Shown here: positions 16,993 through 26,148 of the stretch, piece after piece | Layout of the letters: each line of letters opens with the position of its first letter | How positions within the stretch are numbered: position 1 is the stretch's first letter | Assembly: GCF_019670005.1 (NCBI RefSeq) | Contig: NZ_AP019783.1 | Location: 1,694,501-1,758,500, forward strand | Length of the DNA stretch: 64,000 nucleotides | Reading direction: 5' to 3' | Source of the DNA: Methylomagnum ishizawai | Lineage (GTDB): Bacteria > Pseudomonadota > Gammaproteobacteria > Methylococcales > Methylococcaceae | Translations under genes and position numbers: made by a program | Notes under the pieces: model-generated | Database searches by the model: none | What the model was told of the DNA's origin: nothing | Seen by the model: only the letters and a program-made list of their open reading frames with translations

Positions 16993-17952
16993 CTACTGTG
17001 GCGCGAATCCTTCCAGGAATCCTCGGATACCGGCGACGCCCTGGGCACCCCGGTGTTTGGCTTCCCCCACATCGGCGGGCAGCAAGCCACCGAGGGCGTA
17101 GACCGGCAGCGCGACCCGGTCCACCAATCCGGCGAAAGCCTCCCAGCCCAAAGGCGCGGTACCGGGATGGGAGGCCGTGGGCCGCACCGGGGACAGCACG
17201 GCGAAATCGACGCCGATGCGCTCGGCGTGGCGCAATTCATCGGCGTTGTGGCAGGAAGCGGCGACCCAAAACGGTGCATCCAAGGGCCTGGCGTCCAGGG
17301 CCAGCAGCCGCGCCGCCGTCAGGTGGACGCCGTCGGCACCGCTGTTCCGGGCTAGTTCCGGCGCGGCGTTCAGCAACAGGCGGATTCCCAGGCGTTGGCA
17401 CAGGGGCACGGCATGATCGACCAGCGCGGCGAAATCCAGCGGATTCAAGCCCTTGGCCCGCAGTTGGACCATGGCGATACCGGAGGCCGCGAGCCGGTCC
17501 AGCCGGAGTTTCAAACCTTCCAGGCGGTCGCCGTCCAGGATGGCGTAATGGTCGGGCAAGCGGGCGGCGGTGACGATGGGCCGGTTGGCGGCGGGAAAAT
17601 CGAAGTGGGGCAGTTCGTCCGGGTGGACCCAGCGGATCGGTTGGCCCTGCAAGCCCTTGGGGGTGCCGGCGAAGCGCTCGACCCGCCAGACCGAGAGCCG
17701 GACCCGCCGGTCGGGATAATCGTGGCGGAGGTCGATGAGGGGGGAGGCTTGCTCGGTGTCGATGTCGAGTTCCTCGCGCAGTTCGCGGCGGAGGGCGGCG
17801 GCGGCGGTTTCGCCCGGCTCCAGCTTGCCGCCGGGGAATTCCCATAAGTCGCCCTGGTGCAGATGGGCCGGGCGCTTGGCGATGAGGATGCGGCCCTCGC
17901 GGTCGTGGATCACCCCGGCGGCGACTTCCAGGATGGGCGCGGCTGGGTTCAT
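16993..17952 (-). CDS. Nudix hydrolase fused to ThiE-like domain (MutT-type)
   Basis: About 319 residues. The N-terminal domain has a full Nudix box, [20 protein letters not shown] continuing to EEL, matching GX5EX7REUXEEXGU, so it probably hydrolyses 8-oxo-dGTP or similar nucleotides like MutT. The C-terminal half, from about residue 145, resembles thiamine-phosphate synthase ([36 protein letters not shown]), but key ThiE residues are not clearly kept, so it may be a sensor or binding domain. Such MutT-ThiE-like fusions are known in gammaproteobacteria. An alternative start 13 codons upstream (17991) lacks a Shine-Dalgarno; ATG 17952 has AGGA upstream. Confidence 0.82.
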   Translation of the reverse strand: MNPAAPILEVAAGVIHDREGRILIAKRPAHLHQGDLWEFPGGKLEPGETAAAALRRELREELDIDTEQASPLIDLRHDYPDRRVRLSVWRVERFAGTPKGLQGQPIRWVHPDELPHFDFPAANRPIVTAARLPDHYAILDGDRLEGLKLRLDRLAASGIAMVQLRAKGLNPLDFAALVDHAVPLCQRLGIRLLLNAAPELARNSGADGVHLTAARLLALDARPLDAPFWVAASCHNADELRHAERIGVDFAVLSPVRPTASHPGTAPLGWEAFAGLVDRVALPVYALGGLLPADVGEAKHRGAQGVAGIRGFLEGFAPQ

Positions 17953-18095
17953 CGCGGAAGTCCTGGCGGGGGCGCGGTCCTGGTTGGGCATGAAGTTAGG
18001 GAAATCGGGGGATTAGGGATCAAAACCATTCTAGGGCGCGGCATTTTAACAAACTGTTTCGCGGCTGGCTTGCCCGTGTGTGCTTTGGGGCGGCG

Positions 18096-18554
18096 CTATT
18101 CCAAGGCCAGGATGAAATCCCATTGTTCGGGGCTGACCGGCAGGATCGACAGCCGGTTGCCCCGGCGCAAGAGGGCGAATCCATCGAGTTCCGGGCGGTC
18201 TTTCAGTTCGGCCAGGGTGATCGTGCGCTTGAGCTTGCGCACGAAGCGCACATCGACCATCAGCCAAGCCGGTTGTTCGGGGCGGCTCTTGGGGTCGTAG
18301 TGCTTATGGCCGGGATCGAAGGCGGTGGGGTCGGGATAGGCCGCCCTGGCGATTTCGGCCAGCCCGACGATGCCGGGTTGTTCGCAGTTGGAATGGTAGA
18401 AGAATACCCGGTCGCCCGGCCGCATCTGGTCGCGCATCATATTGCGGGCTTGGTAGTTGCGGACCCCGTCCCAGGGTTCGGTCTGGCCGGGGCGGCGTTC
18501 CAGGTCGTCGATGCCGAATTCGCCGGGTTCGGATTTCATCAGCCAATGATTCAT
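18096..18554 (-). CDS. EVE domain protein
   Basis: The 152-residue protein is a stand-alone EVE (PUA-like) domain. It begins NHWLMKSEPGEF, contains the WDGVRNYQARNMMRD helix and GDRVFFYHSN, and ends with SILPVSPEQWDFIL, all typical marks. EVE domains are thought to bind modified bases in DNA or RNA; the family is widespread and its substrate often unknown. ATG 18554 was chosen because family members begin close to the WLMKSEP motif; an upstream ATG (18584) would add ten residues. Confidence 0.88.
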   Translation of the reverse strand: MNHWLMKSEPGEFGIDDLERRPGQTEPWDGVRNYQARNMMRDQMRPGDRVFFYHSNCEQPGIVGLAEIARAAYPDPTAFDPGHKHYDPKSRPEQPAWLMVDVRFVRKLKRTITLAELKDRPELDGFALLRRGNRLSILPVSPEQWDFILALE

Positions 18555-18620
18555 GGCGTGCCTATCGATAAATAGGATACGCATAGAAAAGCGGGGTTGG
18601 GTTGGTGCATTGTTTGGGAG

Positions 18621-18935
18621 TCACACTCTTTCCCATGTATCTTGGGCGGTGAGTGTATATGTGACCATGACTCGGCCATTCCTAGGCGCACGGATAAGCC
18701 TGTATCTTGTGAGCTGACCGCTAGATGGCCAATACGCATCGAAGCACAATCGTTGCTCCGCTGCACTCCAACTTACATTGCTAATCGAGGCGACTTCTCC
18801 ATCGCTGTTATCACGGCCGCTCACGAGCAATTCACCTTCGTCATAGGCAATGGAAAATTCGACATCGGACAGGCCATCACAGGATTGCCATGTGCCAAGC
18901 AATGGATTTGGTACCAACTCGACGATCACAGCCAT
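18621..18935 (-). CDS. Small hypothetical protein, lipocalin-like strand pattern
   Basis: A 104-residue product beginning MAVIVELVPNPLLGTWQSC, with a GTW motif and alternating strand-like segments that recall small lipocalin-type or ligand-binding barrels. No family can be named. ATG 18935 has AGGA nine bases upstream. The gene is visibly less GC-rich than its neighbours and sits just 2 bp after the 5-formyl-THF cyclo-ligase stop, with the same direction, so it may be a later arrival placed at the end of that transcript. It is not needed for folate metabolism as far as known. Confidence 0.6.
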   Translation of the reverse strand: MAVIVELVPNPLLGTWQSCDGLSDVEFSIAYDEGELLVSGRDNSDGEVASISNVSWSAAEQRLCFDAYWPSSGQLTRYRLIRAPRNGRVMVTYTLTAQDTWERV

Positions 18936-18937
18936 TC

Positions 18938-19534
18938 TCAGCGTCCTAACTTGAAGGAATAGAAAGCCCGCTCGGTCGCCACGCCGTCCAGCGGCACATC
19001 CCAAGGCTCGGCGGGCAGGCTCGCGTATTTCTGGCATTCGTGGGCCAGCCCGATCAGCAGCGGGGCACGGACCGCGCCGGGTGCCTTGAGATAGGCGAAA
19101 GTGCGGTCGTAGAAACCGCCGCCCATGCCGATGCGGTGGCCTTGGCCGTCGAAGGCCACCAACGGCACCAAGGCCAGATCGAGTTGGCCGGGATGATCCA
19201 GGACAGGGGTGCCGACGGGCTCGGGGATACCGTACTGGTTCGGCAGCAGCGCGGTATCTGGGCGGTATAGGCCGAAGGCGAGATGCTTATGCGGGGCGAA
19301 GCGGAGCAAAGGCAGGAACACGCGCTTGCCGCGTGCCCAGAGCAGGGCGATCAAGGGGCCGGTATCGGTTTCGCCGTCGTTGGGGAGATAGGCCGCGATG
19401 GTGCGGGCCGATTCGAGCAGGTGGAGCAAACCGGCCTGCCGGGCGAGGCTGGCGCCATGGCGGAGCGCGTCTTCGGGACTCAAGGCGCGGCGCTGGGCGC
19501 GGGCTTGGCTGCGGAGGGTTTGGGGAAGGGTCAT
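18938..19534 (-). CDS. fau: 5-formyltetrahydrofolate cyclo-ligase
   Basis: The 198-residue enzyme converts 5-formyl-THF to 5,10-methenyl-THF with ATP. The family core is visible: LRSQARAQRRALS near the start (basic ATP-binding lysine/arginine region), YLPNDGETDTGPLI, and GMGGGFYDRTFAYLK, the strongest signature. Its place directly downstream of the 6S RNA is the classical gammaproteobacterial order ssrS-ygfA and supports both calls. Confidence 0.93.
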   Translation of the reverse strand: MTLPQTLRSQARAQRRALSPEDALRHGASLARQAGLLHLLESARTIAAYLPNDGETDTGPLIALLWARGKRVFLPLLRFAPHKHLAFGLYRPDTALLPNQYGIPEPVGTPVLDHPGQLDLALVPLVAFDGQGHRIGMGGGFYDRTFAYLKAPGAVRAPLLIGLAHECQKYASLPAEPWDVPLDGVATERAFYSFKLGR

Positions 19535-19605
19535 GCGCGAGAATGCTGGGGGCTTGGGATGCGGAGACCAGCGCCGGTTCCTGACCGCCAGACGAGGGAA
19601 GGAAT

Positions 19606-19791
19606 GTATTCCCCGCCTGCGCCGTAACTCACTTTCGCCCTTGAACCGAATGGTTCAGGTGGGACCAAGAAGTACCGAATCAGGCTTTCCGCTCGGGGCG
19701 GACTTGCGCACATCGCGAACTCTAATGGACCCGGGGTTTTGGATTAGGCTCAAGAAGTAACCCAGTGGGCTTCGCACGCCGCAGGGAATAC
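19606..19791 (-). ncRNA. ssrS: 6S RNA
   Basis: The gap between zapA and the cyclo-ligase gene is where enterobacterial-type 6S RNA lies. The minus strand starts with GTATTCCC (19791-19784) and ends with GGGGAATAC (19614-19606), which pair as the closing stem; total length is about 186 nt, close to the 184 nt of E. coli. The 3' half has the conserved CCTGAACC/GGTTCAAGG hairpin and the 5' half a GCGAAGCCCACTGGG segment resembling the E. coli 5' strand. 6S RNA mimics an open promoter and sequesters sigma-70 RNA polymerase in stationary phase. Ends are estimated from the closing stem. Confidence 0.87.
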
Positions 19792-19835
19792 GCGGGTCCA
19801 ATTTAGCGGAGTTGGGCCGGGACCGCAACACCGGC

Positions 19836-20129
19836 TTATTCGGGGGGGCGGTTGCCGCGGTTCCGGGGTGGACGCTCGGGATATTCGCCCGGCACCTCTT
19901 GCGGAACGCTGCGGCGGTGGGCTTGCAGCAGCTCATGGGCGATGTTCAAAGCCGCCATCACCGCGATGCGCTCGGTGCCGATCACCCGACCGGTATTGCG
20001 GATTTGGCGCATCTTCTCGTCCAGGTAGCGGGCGGCGAGCAAGAGGTCGTGCTGCTCTTCTTCCGGGCAGGAAATCGGATATTCCTTGCCGAGGATTTGC
20101 ACTTTGATCAGGGGATTCGGTTCGCTCAT
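19836..20129 (-). CDS. zapA: Cell division protein ZapA
   Basis: The 97-residue protein begins MSEPNPLIKVQILGKEYPI, the ZapA beta-strand, followed by EEEQHDLLLAARYLDEKM and a long helix ERIAVMAALNIAHELL. The C-terminus is a Pro/Arg-rich tail. ZapA bundles FtsZ filaments at the Z-ring. The start ATG 20129 matches family length; upstream in-frame codons belong to the divergent promoter region. It is followed by the 6S RNA, in conserved order. Confidence 0.9.
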   Translation of the reverse strand: MSEPNPLIKVQILGKEYPISCPEEEQHDLLLAARYLDEKMRQIRNTGRVIGTERIAVMAALNIAHELLQAHRRSVPQEVPGEYPERPPRNRGNRPPE

Positions 20130-20270
20130 GATTTCGGGTTCCAGGGAGGCGGGGGCGGGCGGTGCGGCGTCTAGGATAAAGGAATTACCCGAATGTCCAC
20201 AAGGCAAGCCCGCAGCCGCCAAGCCGACCCGAAAACCCGCCCCGTCCATACATGACCGGGAGGGCGGGCG

Positions 20271-20276
20271 TATAAT
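20271..20276 (+). promoter_or_regulatory. Candidate -10 element for UPF0149/pepP/ubiH
   Basis: TATAAT is exact and lies 84 bp before the UPF0149 start in the divergent gap; no good -35 is visible (an ATGACC-like stretch is too near). Confidence 0.35.
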
Positions 20277-20359
20277 GCCCGGATGGAAGCCCGGCCAGTT
20301 TGGTGCCGGAAAACGCCTTCCGCCCACCCGTCCCTTTCAACCCAACCCCACGGTTTAAT

Positions 20360-20908
20360 ATGGCTAAGATCACTTGGTCCGATATCGAGGATACGCTCCC
20401 GGAGGACTCCGAGTGCGGCAGTGCCGCCGAGGCCCATGGGTTGTTGTCCGGCCTCCTGTGCATGGATGGCGGGGCCGATCCAGGCCGTTGGCTGGAATTG
20501 ACCCTCGGCCCCGACGCCGAACCCCTGGACCCCGTGGCCTCGTCCGTGTGGCAGCAATTGTTCAAGGAAACCCGGCGGCAATTGGAGGACTTCGATTTTT
20601 CGTTCATGCCGCTGTTGCCGGACGACGACGACGGCACCCTGGAAGAACGCGCCGACGCCCTGGGCGAATGGTGCCGGGGTTTCCTGCTGGGGCTGGGCTA
20701 TGGCTCCAACGTCTCGGATTGGCCCGGCGAATGCACCGAAATCCTGCGCGATTTCGCCGAAATCACCCAGCTCGATCCCGCCAGTTCCGGCGACAGCGAG
20801 AGCGATGAAACCGCCTACGCCGAACTGGCCGAGTATGTCCGTGTGGGCGTGCAAGTCGTCCAGCGCGAACTGAGGGCGCGGCCCTCCCAACCCATCCGCC
20901 TCCATTGA
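20360..20908 (+). CDS. UPF0149 family protein (YgfB-like)
   Basis: A 182-residue acidic protein of the UPF0149/YecA family with the characteristic AAEAHGLLSGLLC segment, DDDDGTLEERADALGEWCRGFLLGLG and a C-terminal VGVQVVQREL helix. It heads the rightward set with pepP (13 bp later) and ubiH, the order seen in many gammaproteobacteria (ygfB-pepP-ubiH). YgfB has been described as a regulator in Pseudomonas; its molecular role in general is unclear. The start ATG 20360 avoids a Pro-rich 20-residue extension that lacks family similarity. Confidence 0.9.
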   Translation: MAKITWSDIEDTLPEDSECGSAAEAHGLLSGLLCMDGGADPGRWLELTLGPDAEPLDPVASSVWQQLFKETRRQLEDFDFSFMPLLPDDDDGTLEERADALGEWCRGFLLGLGYGSNVSDWPGECTEILRDFAEITQLDPASSGDSESDETAYAELAEYVRVGVQVVQRELRARPSQPIRLH

Positions 20909-20921
20909 TTCCCGGAATTCC

Positions 20922-22238
20922 ATGCTCCAACCCAGCGATTTCAAGCACCGCCGCCAACAATTGATGCGGCGGCTCAAGAAGAACAGCGTGGCCCTTATCG
21001 CCAGCGCCCCCCACCACCACCGCAATCGCGACACCGAATATCCGTTCCGCCAGCACAGCGACTTCTTCTACCTGACCGGCTTCAACGAACCGGAAGCGGT
21101 GGCGGTGTTCGCGCCGGGCCGCAAGCAGGGCGAGTTCGTGCTGTTCTGCCGCGAGTTCGATCCCGAGAAGGCGATCTGGACCGGCCAGCACGCGGGACTG
21201 GAAGGGGCCCGCGAGCATTTCGGCGCGGACGAGGCTTTTCCCATCGCCGAACTCGCGACGCAACTGCCCGATCTCTTCGCCGACCGCGACCGGCTGTATT
21301 TCCATATCGGCCATGAAGCCGGATTCGACGCGCAGGTGATGGCGGCGGTCAACGTGGTGCGGGGCCGCGCCCGGACCGGGGTGCAAGCGCCCTATGAATT
21401 CGTCGCGCTCGAACAGGTCTTGCACGAACTGCGCTTGTTCAAAACCGCCGCCGAACTGGACCTGATGCGGAAAGCCGCCGCGGCTTCGGTCCAGGCCCAT
21501 CGGCGGGCGATGCGGGTGGCGCGTCCGGGCCGCCACGAATACGAGGTCGAGGCGGAATTGCTGCACGAATTCGGCCTACAGGGCTGTCGTTCGCCCGCCT
21601 ATCCTTGCATCGTCGCGGGTGGCAAGAACGCCTGTGTCCTGCATTACACCGCCAATAACGAAGCCCTGCGCGATGGCGATTTGCTGCTGATCGACGCCGG
21701 TGCCGAGTATGAAAACTACGCCGCCGATATCACCCGCACCTTCCCGGTGAACGGCAAGTTCGGCACGAGCCAGCGCCTCATCTACGAACTGGTGTTGCAA
21801 GCCCAGGCCGCCGCCATCGCCGAGGTCCGCCCCGGCAAGCGCTGGATCGAACCCCACGACGCGGCGGTGAAAACCCTGGTGCAGGGTTTGGTCGATCTGG
21901 GCTTGTTGGAAGGCAAGGTGCCCAAGCTCATCAAGGAAGGGACTTATAAGAAGTTCTACATGCACCGCACCGGCCATTGGCTGGGGATGGATGTCCACGA
22001 TGTCGGGGCGTACAAGGTCGGCGGCAAATGGCGCGAATTGCAACCCGGCATGGTGTTGACGGTGGAACCGGGACTGTATGTCGCGCCCGATTGCACCGAG
22101 GTCGATCCGCGTTGGCGCGGGATCGGCGTGCGGATCGAGGACGATGTGCTGGTGACGGAGGATGGCTGCGAAATCCTCACCGCCGCCGTGCCCAAGTCCG
22201 TGGCGGACATCGAAGCCCTGATGGCGGAGGCGGCATGA
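20922..22238 (+). CDS. pepP: Xaa-Pro aminopeptidase (PepP)
   Basis: The 438-residue M24B metallopeptidase removes N-terminal residues before proline. The N-terminal creatinase-like domain has YPFRQHSDFFYLTGF; the C-terminal pita-bread domain keeps the two-metal ligands in IDAGAEYENYAADITRTFP, the histidine of HRTGHWLGMDVHD, and glutamates in LTVEPGLYV and GVRIEDDVLV. The length fits E. coli PepP (441). It overlaps ubiH by an ATGA junction. Confidence 0.95.
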   Translation: MLQPSDFKHRRQQLMRRLKKNSVALIASAPHHHRNRDTEYPFRQHSDFFYLTGFNEPEAVAVFAPGRKQGEFVLFCREFDPEKAIWTGQHAGLEGAREHFGADEAFPIAELATQLPDLFADRDRLYFHIGHEAGFDAQVMAAVNVVRGRARTGVQAPYEFVALEQVLHELRLFKTAAELDLMRKAAAASVQAHRRAMRVARPGRHEYEVEAELLHEFGLQGCRSPAYPCIVAGGKNACVLHYTANNEALRDGDLLLIDAGAEYENYAADITRTFPVNGKFGTSQRLIYELVLQAQAAAIAEVRPGKRWIEPHDAAVKTLVQGLVDLGLLEGKVPKLIKEGTYKKFYMHRTGHWLGMDVHDVGAYKVGGKWRELQPGMVLTVEPGLYVAPDCTEVDPRWRGIGVRIEDDVLVTEDGCEILTAAVPKSVADIEALMAEAA

Positions 22239-23425
22239 ATTACGACTACGACCTGTTGATCGTCGGCGGCGGGCTGGTCGGCGGCAGTCTGGCCCTGGCC
22301 ATCAAGGACGCGCCCTTGCGGGTCGGCGTGGTGGAAGCCCTGAGCCCGGAGGAACGGCGGCGTTCCCCGGCGGGTAGCCGCGCCCTGGCCTTGTCGCGGG
22401 GCACGGCGCAAGTGCTGGACGGGCTGGGCGTGTGGCGGGAGGTCGCGCCGGAAGCCATGGCGATCCGCCATATCCATGTGTCCGACCAGGGCCATTTCGG
22501 CAAGACCCGGCTCCATGCCGCCAGCCAGGGCGTCGATGCCCTGGGCTATGTGGCGGTGGCCCGCGTGTTGGAGGACGCCATCGAGCGCGGCCTGGAACGG
22601 CTGCCCATCGACCGGCTGTGTCCGGCCCGCATCATCGGGCTGAAGGCGGGCGCGGAGGGCGTGTGCGTCACCCTCAAGCGCGATGGCGAATGCCTGGGAT
22701 TGAACGCCAAGCTGGTAGTGGCCGCCGACGGTGGCAATTCCAGCGTGCGGAATCTCCTGGGGATAGAGCAGGACGTGCGCGATTACGGCCAGACCGCCAT
22801 CGTCACCGAAGTCCGCACCGAGAAGGACACCCAATTCACCGCCTACGAGCGCTTCACCGCTTCCGGTCCCTTGGCTTTCCTGCCCTTGGGACGCAAGCAA
22901 TGCTCGGTGGTGTGGACCTTGAAGGACGCCGACGCCGAGGAGGTCCTGGCCCTGTCCGAGGCCGAGTTCACCGCCCGCTTGCAGGCGGTGTTCGGCTATT
23001 GGCTGGGGCGGATCGAACCGGCGGCGGCGCGGCAGGGCTTCCCGCTCAAGCTGGTCCGGGCGGAAAAGATGGCGGACGAGCGGGTGATCCTGATCGGCAA
23101 CGCCATGCACCAAATCCATCCCGTCGCGGGCCAGGGGTTCAACCTGGGGCTTAGGGACGCGGCTTTGCTGGCGGATCGGCTATGGGCGCAGACGGGTTTC
23201 GGCGAGGATATCGGCGAGGCCGGGTTCCTGGCCCGCTATGCCGAAGCGCGCCGCCGCGATCTTGCCAACGTGATCCGCTTCACCGACAGCTTGGTGCGGA
23301 TTTTCTCCAACAATTTCCCGCCCTTGGCCCTGGCCCGCAATCTGGCCTTGCTGGCCCTGGACCGGCTGCCCCCGGCCAAGCGCTTGTTGGCCCGCCACGC
23401 GATGGGTTATGGGGTGAGGCTTTAG
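22235..23425 (+). CDS. ubiH: 2-octaprenyl-6-methoxyphenol hydroxylase (UbiH)
   Basis: The 396-residue FAD-dependent monooxygenase acts in ubiquinone synthesis. Visible are the dinucleotide-binding LLIVGGGLVGGSLAL near the N-terminus, the DG motif VVAADGGNSSVRNL, and the second FAD motif ILIGNAMHQIHPVAGQGFNLGLRD. Position after pepP and start overlap support UbiH rather than the paralogues UbiF or UbiI, which share the fold. It ends 24 bp before the convergent glycan operon. Confidence 0.88.
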   Translation: MNYDYDLLIVGGGLVGGSLALAIKDAPLRVGVVEALSPEERRRSPAGSRALALSRGTAQVLDGLGVWREVAPEAMAIRHIHVSDQGHFGKTRLHAASQGVDALGYVAVARVLEDAIERGLERLPIDRLCPARIIGLKAGAEGVCVTLKRDGECLGLNAKLVVAADGGNSSVRNLLGIEQDVRDYGQTAIVTEVRTEKDTQFTAYERFTASGPLAFLPLGRKQCSVVWTLKDADAEEVLALSEAEFTARLQAVFGYWLGRIEPAAARQGFPLKLVRAEKMADERVILIGNAMHQIHPVAGQGFNLGLRDAALLADRLWAQTGFGEDIGEAGFLARYAEARRRDLANVIRFTDSLVRIFSNNFPPLALARNLALLALDRLPPAKRLLARHAMGYGVRL

Positions 23426-23449
23426 GCCGGAGGTCCAAGCCCCAGGTTT

Positions 23450-24181
23450 TCAAACCAAGCCGCCGATGCCCTGTTCCCCACAAATCTCCAGCCAATAGGC
23501 CTTGTCCCATTTCTCCCAGGCATGGACGCCCATGGGCAGGCGTCCGGCAATCCCCACGAACCGGCGGGGTTCGCATTCCACCGAGAACCGCGCCGCCACC
23601 GTGATATTCGGCACCAGGAAGCGTTCGGACACCAGCCCGGCCAGGGAATAGAAGGCATCCTCCACCACGGTGTCGTAGCGCCGTTTCAGCCAATCGAGTT
23701 CTTCCAACACCGCCAGGAACGCGGCCACCCGCCGCAAGGACAACCCGCCATTCCCGACCACCACCGGGTAGCCCATGCCATCGTAGGGGCTGCCCAGCGG
23801 CGGAAATTGATAGGTCCAGACATTGGCCCAGGGCGCGCCGATATAGTCGTAGGGGGTCGCGGCCCAGTCGGCGAGTTCGTCCCGGAACACGATGCAATCC
23901 TGTTGCAGGATGAGGATATGGCTGTAATGGGCGAAGGCGCGGTAGAAATCCTGGGACAGCAGCAGGTCGCTATAGGCCTGGGGCGAGGCGAAGCAGTGCG
24001 CCGGGAAGAAGGCGTATTTCGCCGCCGGGAACTGTTCCAGATAGAAATCCAGCGCCAGCCCGCCCGGTCCCACCAGGAAAGTGTCGTGCCCGCGCAGCAC
24101 GGCGTGGGAATGCTTGAGGCAGGCCAGTTCGTTGGCGCTGAGCCTGGGTTTGTAGATCGGCGTCAGCACGGCGATGTTCAC
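23450..24181 (-). CDS. DUF5672-type protein, glycosyltransferase-like
   Basis: A 243-residue protein that resembles DUF5672 members, small GT-A-like proteins found in glycan clusters: IAVLTPIYKPRLSANE, YSHILILQQDCIVF with acidic residue after a strand, DYIGAPW, VGNGGLSLR, and EDAFYSLAG. The GTG start at 24181 overlaps the stop of the trifunctional glycosyltransferase (GTGA) and has GGGGGAGC immediately before. It is the last gene of the leftward glycan operon. The acceptor and donor are unknown. Confidence 0.78.
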   Translation of the reverse strand: MNIAVLTPIYKPRLSANELACLKHSHAVLRGHDTFLVGPGGLALDFYLEQFPAAKYAFFPAHCFASPQAYSDLLLSQDFYRAFAHYSHILILQQDCIVFRDELADWAATPYDYIGAPWANVWTYQFPPLGSPYDGMGYPVVVGNGGLSLRRVAAFLAVLEELDWLKRRYDTVVEDAFYSLAGLVSERFLVPNITVAARFSVECEPRRFVGIAGRLPMGVHAWEKWDKAYWLEICGEQGIGGLV

Positions 24182-26139
24182 GGCGCTCCCCCGGCGGGGC
24201 CGAATTCCGCCGCCAACAATGCTTGCAGCTTTTGGACAGGCCGGGCATAGCGGCGGGCGATGGCGTGGTTGCGCAGCAGGGCGGGCATCCTGCGCCAATA
24301 ATCGGCGGGGTCGAGTCCGGCCAGCGCTTGGTTGACCTGCCCGATATCCCGCACCGGGATGATGCCGTCCATGTCGAAGATTTCCGCGATCTTGCCGGTG
24401 CCGTAGTAGAGCGGCACGCTGAAGTTGATGAAGCAGTCGATCAACTTCTCCGTGAAGTAATAATCGGCATCGGTGTTCTCGATGGCGAGGTTGTACATGC
24501 TGGCATAGACCGGGACTTTCGAGTCGCCCAGCCCTTGCACGAGGTATTGCCCGAGCCGTTCCCGTTCCTGGATTTGCGGGATGTCTTCCGGGGCCAGCCG
24601 TATGCCCTTGCGCGACAGCCAGAGTTTGAACGGCGGTCCGCCGGTTTCCGCCCCGGTCGCGATGGCGCGGCGCAGGGCGTAGCCTTCCAGGCCGTCGTCG
24701 CAGCCGGTGGAGAGGATGAAGCTGACGCTGAAATCCTTGACGGCGGGCGGGTCGTCGTAGCCGCACCAGCACGAACCGAATTCCAGCAGCCGCACATTCG
24801 GTAGATCGGCCAATTCCCGCTGATAGGTCACGATCAGGTCGAATTCATGGTGGTGTTGGCGGACCCAGGCGGCGCTGGCCATGCGGCTGGGCGGTTCGGT
24901 GAAGATCAACAACACCCGTTTGGCCCCGGTGGCGGGGGTTTCCGTGCGCGGGAAGAAGGCGTGCAATTCGCAGGGGAAGGGCAGGTCCATCGCCAGCCAA
25001 TCGACGCCGAAGGTCTGGGCCGGGACGGGGACGCCATCGCCCCGCGCCTGGGCCGAACGCGCCCGCATCAGGCCCAGGTTGGTCGCGGCGGCTGCGAAAT
25101 CGGGCTTGAGTTCCAGCGCCTTCAAATAGCTGCGCTCGGCTCCGGCGGCGTCCCCGGCTTGGGCCAAGGCCACCCCGAGATTGAAATGGATGGCGTAGGC
25201 GAGTTCCTGTTGCGGGTTGTGTTCCAGCCACAGGTGATAAAGCGCGGCGGCGTGGGCGAAATCCCCCTGTGTGCCCAGGCATTCGGCGTCGCCGATCAAG
25301 GCGACCAGGTCCAGCCGGGCCAGATAGTTCAGGTAGCGCCCGCCCCCGGCCAGCATCTCGGCCAAAGCCCTGGCCCAGATGCGACCGGCCCAGCCTTGGA
25401 TCTCGCCGGGATAGAGGTCGGGATGGTTCAGCACGATCCGCGCCCACAGTTCCTCGAAATGGGCGCGTTGCACCTGGATCATGCTGCCGGCCAGCTTGGC
25501 CCGGTAGTAGAACAGCGCCTCGGGAATCCTGTGGCCGAAATAGCCGAGCTTGCCGCAATGGATCCAGAACTCCCAATCCTCCATGCCCCAGACCATATTG
25601 GCCTTATAGCCCCCGGTCGCGGTCCAGGCCGCTTTGCGGTAGAGGGCGGTGGCCGTGTGCAGGCATTTCTGGGTGCTGAGTACGGTGAAGTCGTATTCGG
25701 GGGTGCGCTGGACGAAATCGACATCGCCGAAATGCTGGTAATCGGTGTAGGCGATGGCGATATCCGGACGCGATTCCAGTAGATCGACGCATTTGGCCAA
25801 CATCTCGGGATGGATTTTGTCGTCGGCGTCCAAGGGCAGGATATAGCGGCCCCTGGCCTGGGCGATCCCGGCGTTGCGGGCGCGCGATAGCCCGCCGTTG
25901 GCTTGCTCGACCAGGGAGATGGGCAGGTACGGGAATTCGGCGGTCAGGGCCTGGGCCACGGCCCGGGTGTCGTCCGGGCTGCCGTCGTTGACGATCACGA
26001 TCTCGCGCTGCGGATAGCTTTGCGCGGCCACGCTCTCGACCGCCTCGCGCAGGTATTGGGCTTGGTTGTAGCAAGGAATCACCACCGAGACCAAGGGCGG
26101 TGGGGAGGACGCGGGCTTCATCGGGTTGGGTGTGTCCAT
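24178..26139 (-). CDS. GT2 glycosyltransferase-TPR-GT10-like fusion
   Basis: The 653-residue protein has three parts. Residues about 15-240 form a GT-A family 2 transferase (VSVVIPCYN, NDGS 51-54, LPLDADD with D104 and D106, MEDWEFWIHC). Residues about 295-365 contain TPR-like repeats (FNLGVALAQAGDAAGAERSY, ALELKPDFAAAATNLG). The C-terminal part from about 400 resembles GT10 alpha-1,3-fucosyltransferases: YASMYNLAIENTDADYYFTE, KLIDCFINFSVPLYYG and GIIPVRD. GDP-fucose, the GT10 donor, could come from gmd/fcl in the same locus. The gene is overlapped by the next one and 9 bp after the double-GT2 gene. Confidence 0.8.
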   Translation of the reverse strand: MDTPNPMKPASSPPPLVSVVIPCYNQAQYLREAVESVAAQSYPQREIVIVNDGSPDDTRAVAQALTAEFPYLPISLVEQANGGLSRARNAGIAQARGRYILPLDADDKIHPEMLAKCVDLLESRPDIAIAYTDYQHFGDVDFVQRTPEYDFTVLSTQKCLHTATALYRKAAWTATGGYKANMVWGMEDWEFWIHCGKLGYFGHRIPEALFYYRAKLAGSMIQVQRAHFEELWARIVLNHPDLYPGEIQGWAGRIWARALAEMLAGGGRYLNYLARLDLVALIGDAECLGTQGDFAHAAALYHLWLEHNPQQELAYAIHFNLGVALAQAGDAAGAERSYLKALELKPDFAAAATNLGLMRARSAQARGDGVPVPAQTFGVDWLAMDLPFPCELHAFFPRTETPATGAKRVLLIFTEPPSRMASAAWVRQHHHEFDLIVTYQRELADLPNVRLLEFGSCWCGYDDPPAVKDFSVSFILSTGCDDGLEGYALRRAIATGAETGGPPFKLWLSRKGIRLAPEDIPQIQERERLGQYLVQGLGDSKVPVYASMYNLAIENTDADYYFTEKLIDCFINFSVPLYYGTGKIAEIFDMDGIIPVRDIGQVNQALAGLDPADYWRRMPALLRNHAIARRYARPVQKLQALLAAEFGPAGGAP

Positions 26140-26148
26140 GGCGGAAGT

